A stretch of DNA of 64,000 nt, from assembly GCA_008921705.1 (NCBI GenBank), contig VFFE01006875.1, forward strand, positions 5,115 to 69,114, written 5' to 3'. The stretch comes from Burhinus oedicnemus. Its lineage: Eukaryota; Chordata; Aves; Charadriiformes; Burhinidae. The translations under genes were made by a program, and so were the position numbers. The notes beneath the pieces were generated by a model. That model was not told the DNA's origin, searched no databases, and was given only the letters and a program-made list of their open reading frames with translations. This document shows, piece by piece, positions 54,901 to 64,000 of this stretch (positions are counted from its first letter, which is position 1; every line of letters starts with the position of its first letter).

Positions 54901-57900
54901 TCTGTATCTGATCTGTCTCTATTGCACGTGCTAAACCTGAGATTTCCAAATATATGTAGGGAGGCTATGGATACCTCTCCTTGCATTTTGATTTGCAGTT
55001 ACATTCTTCAGGAAAACCAAGAAAGGAGTCAATCTTTGATTGTCAGAATAGAAGTTGAGACGTGCATACACACACTTATATACACATCTTGAACTTATTT
55101 CATACTTCACACACAAGTTGGAGAGTAAAGATTGTGACTCAAAGTGAATGAAACCTAACCAGCTGACAAATAAATAGAGGATGATGGATTAAACTTTCCA
55201 AGTAGCATACAAACCTTCTATGCTGTAAGATTAACTTTTGCTACTCTTAATGCACAGATGAACTGCAACAGCAAATAACAATGCAAAAAGCTTTTTCTTT
55301 TAAATAAAGTGGAGAGGAAATTGAAACCAAATTACACATTATTTAAAAATAATCTATCTGGAGATGAAATAAACCATTTGCGACTATGAACCAGGATTCA
55401 TACCTTTACTTCCAACATCTTCCATTAACACTCCTAGGAAATTTAACACAATTAAATTAATGTTCTAAAGGGCATGCTGGATGGAAGGAAGCAGAGCCTG
55501 GGGCATACTAACTGGCTGCAGGCTTTAAGAGAGGCTAACGGCTTAAAGACATAAGCAAATTTTACTTGCATCTTGAGGATATTATTCATAAATTTACATT
55601 AGCTTAGTTTGGTAGATCCTAAGTGCATTTACAGAATGCCTAGAAATTAAATCAAAGCTAAAAGAAGGCATTGTGTTGTTTCAAATCACAAGCAGGCTGT
55701 TTGTCTCTGATTTGAAAACCTCTGTGGTTCTCCACAGAACTTCCTGTGAAAACAAAACCCTGCCATAACGACTTAAGGCAGGACTGAAACCATTCACCAA
55801 ACCCAAAAGTTGAATACAAGGCAAGAAGCAGATGGAAGCTCATGGAAAGACAGTGTATGAACCAATCTTAACAAAGACTCATCTAGAGACCTCTATTGTT
55901 ACGTGATTAGAAGTTTTCAAAGAGCTGCAAATTCAGACGAAAGTTGATGCTTACACAAGTTTGGGCTCTCTGTGCTGACATGTACATAGAGTTAGCTAAA
56001 CTGTCTGCACTCTATCTGACGGACAAGAAACACCATGGTGGTTATCTGCTCTAGTGTTTTTCTTTGGAAATACAACTGGTATGTGAGACTTAAATGCTGT
56101 GGCTTCAACTTGGATCACGAGTTCGTTATAAGGTAATACACCCCTCCAGTGTTTATCAGTTATGGCCAATATCATTTTAAAACATGGTACAACCCATGTT
56201 GCTGCTCTACTTAGTTGACACGTCCTTAAAGTCTGCATATCTACATATCTAGTCTACATACCTTTCAAGTTAATTATTGTGGTGGCTCTTTTCATGTTTG
56301 TATATAGATAAAAGACAGATGAGGGTATTTTTAATACTCTGGTAATGGAGGTTATGTTCAGGCAAACTTCTCTCACCAAAAGAAAGAGAGGACCCTGCCT
56401 CCTGCCTTCATTCCATCTCTTTTCTGAACAAGTGGTACCTATGATACTTTGTGCTATTTACTTCAGCAAAATTTTGGGTGCTCCAAGCATATGCATGCAT
56501 ACATAGTTAAAAATTAACATTAATTTTTTAAATATAAAATCAGTTATCATGCAACCTGGTGAGCTGAAGGAAAGTATCAACGTGCCTGGGGAAAGAGTCT
56601 TTGGCAAGAGAGTTTATTTTTCTTCTTGTGGGGATCAGGCTTTTCTTTATGATTAGTCTCATATGTTTCTTGTTGGTTATTTAGGTTAATTTTAAAATAT
56701 AAATTAATGTCTATGTTAGTTTAATCTCTCTATTTGGATGCTGTAGGAATGAAGCCCCAGTGTGGGTATGTGCCCAGGTCTTCTCCAGCTGTGCCTTGCA
56801 AATGAGGAGAAGGAAGGAGATTGACAGCAGCTCTTGTTGCTCCCCAGACCAGCTCTGCAAACCTACAACAGCCACAGTGCTTTCTTTGGACCAGCCTTCC
56901 TCCTTTTATTAGCTCCTAGCTGCTTTGCTGGGTAAGAAAATCAATGGAAAATGGATTTTTTAAAATATTTGTTTTGGTGTAAAACAAAGATAGCCCAAGA
57001 AAAGTACTTCAGTCAGAAATCTTGTGACTGAAAAATTAGACTGGTAAGATCTTAAAACCAAGTTAAGAGTTAAAGGCTTTCTTGGTTTTTATTTTTTTTG
57101 GAAGACATAGAAACCAATAAACCCTTTTTTGGTACAATGATGTTCAAGACTCTTGAGGGTCTAAGTGTCTCCTCCTGACAAGATTTAAGTCAAGAGATTT
57201 TTCATAAATAGCATTAACTATTAGAATATTAAAGAAAGATGTACAACTTTCACCATTGATATGTAAAAGGTTTAACAACTCAGAGCCCTACGGTCCAAGC
57301 AGCAGAAGAGCTAGAATATTTCCGCCATGGCATGGGAGCAGGATGTGGAAAGTTGGAAGGTCACTGCAAAAAATACGTGCCACAGGAACTCCATTTTGTT
57401 CCATTTTGAAATCATCAGGAAAAAATTGAGGGATGCAAGCCATGAGTACAAATGCAACCCCAAGCATGGGGGGAGTGCAGCTGTTAAGGAGGTGCTGCAG
57501 CTCCGGGTCTGCAGTGGGAATTTTGCAGATCCACTTTGTCAGCGTTCCCTGAAACAGCCATCCTACACCACTGTGCAAACCCCATTTACCTGGACATTGC
57601 AGAGAGGCAGGGAACTGATCTAGTGTCAGCAAATGTGTCATATATAGTCAATCTGGATGAAACAGCAGAAATCCTAAAATCACTCAGACAAAGATAAATC
57701 TGTTTCTTAGGTCCTGTCTAGACTACAAAAAGATGGGTTCTGCCCCTCACTGCCAGGGCTGGTGAGGATGTGGTCAGCTGGGTACATTTGATCATGTATG
57801 TGGCTAGACTACACAAAACTGAAATCGCTTTGCAGAACCGGTGTTCCCTGAAAATATTGCTCTAACTCTAGCAGTAGCCTTGCTGGGCGGACAACGTCAA

Positions 57901-60900
57901 CCTGCCAAATATAAAAAACGAGGTTTTGTTAAGCTACTTGTTAGTAGCTGCTCAAACCTTGACTGCAGTTGAATGAAGAAACCCCAACATTCCCATGATG
58001 AACACATGGCTTAACCAAAATACGGGAGGTCCTTTCCTCAGAGAAGATGACAAGCCTAGGAATAATTGTTAAAATAAATACTTGAAAACTTGGCTGTCTT
58101 TCTTCACCTACACAAAAAGGAACAGTTAAATCTGCAAGCCAAAGTTTCTGACTAACTTTTACAAAGTATTTCTCCTTTGAAACAGTTAAGCAGCATACTT
58201 TGATCTTTTGTGTATGAAATACTTCATCTTTCAGAGTAATCATACTCAATGTCCAGACTCATTTTACAGTATAATTTGTGGCTTTACTATTTACAATGTT
58301 ATTTTGAGGAAACACAAAAAATATAATTCATTCAGTATTGTTTATGTCTGGTTTGAAGTCACAGATGTTACAAATTGAAGTTAAAATATTCAAAATTTTC
58401 ACATCTTTTTGAATTTTAAATTGTGCCTATGGGATAAAATTTCTTCCGTCACAAGGCTCCTTCCCTGACTGATCTCCAGTTGATTTCAGGATGATTTGAT
58501 TTCTACCCGACATTAGAAGACAGAAATTGGCTAAAAGTAAATTCTGGATCATATTAAGGATTATTTTGCTTGCCAAGTAATATTATCCTGTAAGTCTATA
58601 TAGTAGAAACTACTATAGTAAAGGAGTATTTATATATGAATTATTTCCATACAAAACCAAAGTGATTAAGAAATATAGCACATAACTTTCTTATATCAGT
58701 GTAACACTACTGTACCACATAAATAGGGCTGTCTGAAAAGGTGAAGCCTGGGGTAAAGGCTGGGGAGACGCAGCAGGAGAGACTACTTGGAGCATAGATT
58801 AATGGAAAATGAAGAGCACGGAGGATGTTCACTGATTCTAGCGCAAAGCACAGCAATAACTTAAACACAGATCAATACAAATAAAAGTTTATATCGCCAG
58901 AAATTGTACCTAATACAACACATACCATTTAGTAATACTGAAAAAAAAAAAAAAAGGAAAAAAAGATTGGCTCAATCCTGTAAACTCTTTAACGGGAATA
59001 CCTACAACATTGTCATGTTTTCCTGTCTTTTTTGTGATTGTGTTGATAAAATTGGATAAACTGTACTACCTTTAGTTGCCTTAGGAATAACATAACATCT
59101 CTAATATTTTGACAGTGTAAGTCATGCGATGCTTCTTGTGCAAACAAGGGGGACTGGAGAAGAGGAGGGCAGTCTCTTTTTTTGGAATGACTTTACTGCA
59201 TGCCCTCCAAAAGAAAACTGCCATGTATACCCTAGATGAGAAAATACAATATTCCTTCATGTTCAAACCAGTATTGTATTTGTAACGGCATTCATCTGAT
59301 CCAGTTTTGAAACAGAGATAAATGCAGGAGACTACATCTTCAGAACCCAGAAAGAAAAAAAGGCTCATGTGCCTTCAGAGCTATTGTTACCAGAGACGGA
59401 GCTTTCCCAAGAGGCACCAACAAAACTAAAGATAGGTGGCAAAGATAAAATTAATTAAATGCTTATAAAAGAGGAACATCCACTATCTCTGTTCCTTTCC
59501 AACAGACATCCCCATCTGGAATTTATTTTTAGGATGCTCATTCCTTCTCACAGGTTCAATGCTACCCATTTCACACCATTTAACTATTGAAAGCTCTTGA
59601 AATTCCGGACCAGAGAAGCCAGAGCCCAGTGTATTTCACAGTGATGTAGCTAATGTGTCAGACTTGTAAAATAGCTCTTAGTGGTAGACCTCCATTTAGA
59701 GAAAGACGGAAACTAGCTTTAAATACTTAAGGCTTTAATATCTAGTCCATTACGCTGCAGCAAGGTCTTGTAAAGAGTCAATTATGGGATACTTCTGATT
59801 TGATCCACATGCAAGGGAAATCCGCTTCTTTGCCTTTAAACCTCTGTAGTAAGTGTCCTGTTTAAATAATTAGTGACACTTTTTCTTTGATCAAATTGAT
59901 TCACATTGTTATTCTTTTATGTTAATTTAAAACTTAATCCATGTAAAATCCAAGACAGATCTTAGTCCATCATTCAGAGAGCTTTTACAAAAGGGCACTA
60001 TCATGAGATTGTCCAGAAAACACGTCAGGTTAAAGACAGTAGTGAACCAACTTGAACTAAAATGCCTTTTTTTTTTTGGCCTTCTGAAAACCTGTGAATC
60101 ACCAACCAAGTTAATACTAGTAGCACGGGTAAGCAGGAAGACAATTTGGAAATAATTGTGAGCAGAGACACAAAGCTAGCAGCTACTCTAGCACAAAACC
60201 TATTCTCCAGCACATTTAATGACGAAGCCAAAATCTGAGCGTTTCCTGCCATTAAAAATGTGTTAATCATGGAAAATATTTTAAAATAAACTGCAGCTAC
60301 TTTAACTTCTATTCTTGCTTTCTATTCAAATATTAGTTGTCCAGGTTACAGGGAAGTTACCAGCAACAAAGCTAGAAGGGTTTTCAGGCCAGACAGAGCT
60401 GGTTACGGTGCTGAGCCAGTAGACCACGTAGAAGAAAAAAATACTCTCAATATTTATCACTTCATGTCCATGCCATTGTCTTTGGTAAGAGATTTCTATA
60501 AATCTATGAACGAGAGGATGGTAATAAAGCTACCCATATAAGCGCATAAATATTTAAGTTTTGTCCAAGCCCATAAATTTAATAGACCATGCCAACTCTT
60601 TACTTGCTGTACACATTCAAATAATTTGAATTAGTATTTCTACAGTGAGGTAAAAATTAATTACAGCCTTGACTAAACACGAACTGATAATTTCTGGATA
60701 GCAGAGTTGCATTTTACCATAACATTTCAGATGTTTGTATGTTTTCTAATAATAATAAAAAAGTTATGCTTCTAGGCAGCAGCACTGCCATTTAATGACA
60801 AATGAGGCACAGGAACCACTTTGCTGAAATAGGGCTGTATGTTTCTTTAGAAGTTTTGATGGAGGAGTACTTAAACCCTTCAAGTGTTTTTCTAAAATAC

Positions 60901-63900
60901 TACTGCAACAGAAATAACAACAGATAGTATTTCACAAGAATCAAAAAATATTTAAGGAAAACAAGATGACCATTTTGCTTAACTGCATGACAAAATCTTT
61001 GAGAAAAATTGTTTTATAAAATGACTAATGGAATGTAATTGTTGCAAAATTTCCACTTGAGCATGAACAGCTAGGTCTTGAGGACCTCTGCTGTCAGGCA
61101 GTGCACTGTACAACCGCATGGTCAGAATACTGTCTCTGCCTAACGGCGAGAGTGAACAATTTTGCCTTATCTTTAGAAATTACTCTGGCTGTACAGTCAC
61201 ACTGCAATTTGAAAAATTATTTCATTTAATATAATAACCTCAGTAGTTTTGTAAGAGAGTATCTTTCAGCTACCTATCATTTACAAAGCTAGAGACTGCT
61301 GTGAAAATTTAAATAGCCAGTATTTCAATTCACATGCTTACATTTGTACACTGACAATGAAACTTGGAGATATGCGTGTATCGTCCTTTCACCATTTCAA
61401 ATAGGGTGGAGTAAGAAGAAACAGATAACTTTGGAGACACTAAAGATACGGCAGATAGAGTCTGGTGAGCTGTACACTCATAAATCAAGGTGAAGATAAA
61501 GTCTTTACAGAATTCCTCCTGTATAGGAATAGTCTCCATCTTCTAGGACAATGGCAAATCAAAACGTGTAAAACCCAAAAGCTGGAGACAATAGCAACAG
61601 CCTAGCAAGGCTGCCTCTGGTACCACAGGGCAACTCGACTGGCACCAGACAGCTACCTGCAACCCAGCCAAACCGATCCGCTACTGACTGAAGGTCACTG
61701 GCTGCAAACACCATTCCTTCTTAGGTACAAAGGAGAAACAGCTAAGTTAAGGCTACAAATGCCAATAGGAAAAGAAATGTATTGTTATCAAAGTAAGGAG
61801 GTACTTTCAGGGAGCATTTTATTCTGCCCTTTAGGTTTTGGGAAACCCCCCCTCTGTAACACCTGAGCATTGTGCATATAGAGTTCACACATGATCTACT
61901 GACTTGCATGTGCTACATACCTATAAAAGCTGCTGGGGTATATTCTAATCTTGTTTAAGCTACTAATTGTCCTTTATTAAGACACAATTTTTATTTTTCA
62001 GGAAAAGTTGGACAGTAAAATTTTGCCCCAGAACTTGCTATTTGGCTTTCAAATCCCATTTGAAGAAAGACTGTACAACGAGAGCGCAGGCAGTGTTCTA
62101 ACTCCACCCTCGGTGTCCTGCCCTTGACAAGTATTCTTCTTTTAGAGGTATTAAATCTTGGCAACATCCATTGCAGTTCCCACTTAAGCTGAAGTAAGTA
62201 CATGTACAGAAGGGCTCTGTCAACATATCTGAGTGGAAAGATGTTTGGATTAACTAAGAAAACCTATTTCAAATCTCAGATAATAAAATGTCCTCCTAAA
62301 TCCTAATTGCAACTTTCATCTTGTGTCTTAGACCTTGCCACCAGCTGATGTGCCGATACAGATCAAGTGTTTAGTTTGATAAATGCGGCTTACCGAGGTC
62401 TTGGTATTGCTGACTGACAGAGTAGCTGAATAGGATCCAGGCTTCTAAAGGTGATTATCTGCCTAAAGAAGGAAGAAGATGAGCACAGGACAACCTTGTT
62501 TGTCATTTTGCGCACTTAATCAGACAAAGCTCATAATACTAAGAGCTTCTCTATACTATCAAAAATAAAACAAAAGCAGCTTTCAAATAAATTACACTAC
62601 CATTTTACAAAGGGGGAAATCCATAAGCACGCATTGGAGAATTATCTTTTGGTTGCTGTTTTCCAGCTAAAGAACTTATAACTGGAACACTAAATCATAT
62701 TCCCAGGGTCTTTTCCTTAGACTGTTGAGTTTGGAGTTTATTGCAGCCAGATCTCACTATATGGCAAATGTAAAGCAGCGTTCTTGTTTTAAACAATCTG
62801 TCCAGGTAGAAAGTCACCAGATAACAAGACCTGCCCTTTTATTTTAAATTCTTATCTAAAAGAAATAAAAACATAATGTTCTTTCAAGGAAGAGAGCAGA
62901 CTGAGAAGGCTAACTCACTAATACCCCTTTTCTGTGTTGAGATAACACCAGCAGTATGTGGTCGTTGCTTTATCTTTGTGTCTGTAGAAAATAAGTGCAT
63001 AAAGCAATTCTAATGTAATATGACAGAGTGGTGTGGATTTAACTTACAAAGCATTATGCCTAAAGCAGGTCAGTCAGTAGTGTCCCATTACACCCTACTT
63101 TCAGCTTTGTTTCATATAAGAAAGAAAAGAACAATTAATTTTCATTAAGCTCTCTTTTCTTCCAAAAGGGAAAAATGTGAGAAGTGGAAAAAAGAAGGTT
63201 TACTCTTGGTTCTGCTTTAGGGTTTAACATCTACAGTCATGTTACAAACTTCTTTCTGTTTTGTAAAACATCTGTGATATTTAATTTGCATTTCTTTAAC
63301 CAAGAGCTTGCATGAAATTCATTTAATACTACTATAAATACAAACGGACTATTAAAAGCAGGTGTAATCAAAATACATACAACCAACCAGCATTTTCAGT
63401 GGGGAGCACTCCACCATTTAAATGAAAAATAAAACAAAAACCTCAAACCTGAAGAAGCAATAAAGATGCTTAAGTAACACCGCTTTCATACTATTATTTC
63501 CAAAAAGAATTAAAGGAGTCAAAATCTCAACTGAAATGCATTCAATCCAGAAAAAAATTTACACATTCAGAATTGCCAGTAACTTGTTATTCTCATTATT
63601 ATCACAACTTAAGAGCAATTGAATCCCTGTTTTGTATTGGAAGGTCCTAGTCTTCACTTGCCTATCACTTACAGCAAATATTTATGTAGCCAATTGTCAT
63701 AAAACAAATTCTAAAGTAAAGGCCGTTTTCTCTAAACCCTAAGCATGTGAGTAGGCGCACTGTCATCTACAGGACTACCAACACGAGTGCGGTCTCGCAA
63801 GGTCCAGCGCTGACATTAAGAACTATGCTTTTGGCTGTTGACTGGTATCAGAATAAAAGTACTTCAGTTCACAATTTCAAAATTTTAGCACTGATTATTG

Positions 63901-64000
63901 GCAGTATCATTTATTACCATTAATTTCACAGCTGAAAGGTTTTGATTATCAACTCTGTCAATCCAAGCAATTTTCAAGTGTCTTGTAATCACACCTAATT
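51901..64000. other. AT-rich gene-free 3' flank of TBX4, part 2
   Basis: About 12 kb without a recognisable gene. The first 2.5 kb (51900-54450) may contain further decayed parts of the Gypsy-like element, but no domain could be read. The rest is AT-rich unique-looking sequence with a TA microsatellite at 54766, an A16 run near 58940 and a perfect 8-bp hairpin at 58599-58617. BRIP1 exons, expected beyond TBX4 in amniotes, were not found. Confidence 0.55.
54766..54795. repeat. (TA)n microsatellite
   Basis: Interrupted TA repeat, about 30 bp, in AT-rich flank. Confidence 0.85.

Noticed and set aside
57720..57900. Possible old hAT-like DNA transposon (gtctagactaca words repeated)
   Set aside because: The repeated words are too few and no terminal inverted repeats or target duplications could be set.
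58599..58617. Perfect 8-bp inverted repeat with a 3-base loop (tatagtag/ctactata)
   Set aside because: Hairpins of this size are expected by chance in AT-rich DNA of this length, and there is no T-run or other context.
36204..64000. Possible BRIP1 last exon or NACA2 on the minus strand
   Set aside because: No helicase-family or NAC-family reading was found in any minus frame. BRIP1 is likely further downstream.

Overview
The window is a vertebrate nuclear locus, almost certainly from a bird. It carries the 3' two-thirds of the T-box transcription factor gene TBX4 on the plus strand. It also holds several CR1 LINE fragments with bird-style 3' ends, and no mammalian repeats (Alu, L1 or B elements) were seen. 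One run of 20 Ns shows that it comes from a draft assembly. Species was not determined.

Layout. Positions 1-11782 are the 3' part of a large phase-2 TBX4 intron; the exons coding for roughly the first 90-95 residues lie upstream of the window. Six coding exons follow: 11783-11902, 13734-13881, 26903-27055, 30796-30884, 31952-32193 and 33585-34207. All have GT/AG junctions and matching phases (2, 0, 0, 2, 1, stop). They encode the T-box from its MFPSYK motif onward and the whole C-terminal region, about 457 residues, with no internal stop or frameshift. TBX4 is identified over its paralogue TBX5 by several diagnostic residues. A 3' UTR starts at 34208 and has candidate polyadenylation signals at 34419, 34511 and possibly 36617.

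From 36.2 kb to the end the base composition becomes AT-rich and no convincing cellular gene is visible. In this flank are a CR1 copy just downstream of TBX4 (35648-36203, minus), a second CR1 fragment (about 49215-49400, minus), several degenerate inverted-repeat relics, and a broken Ty3/Gypsy-type pol remnant with reverse transcriptase and RNase H motifs (about 50650-51900, minus). BRIP1, which lies beyond TBX4 in other amniotes, was not seen and should be further downstream.

Function. TBX4 is a nuclear DNA-binding factor for hindlimb and lung mesenchyme development. The long introns and the gene-free 3' flank are where its enhancers would be expected; mammalian work placed one of two hindlimb enhancers downstream of the coding exons. 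I found no new multi-gene system. The items most worth checking are the Gypsy-like remnant, the regulatory content of the introns and flank, and an exon-like ORF at 39248-39410.
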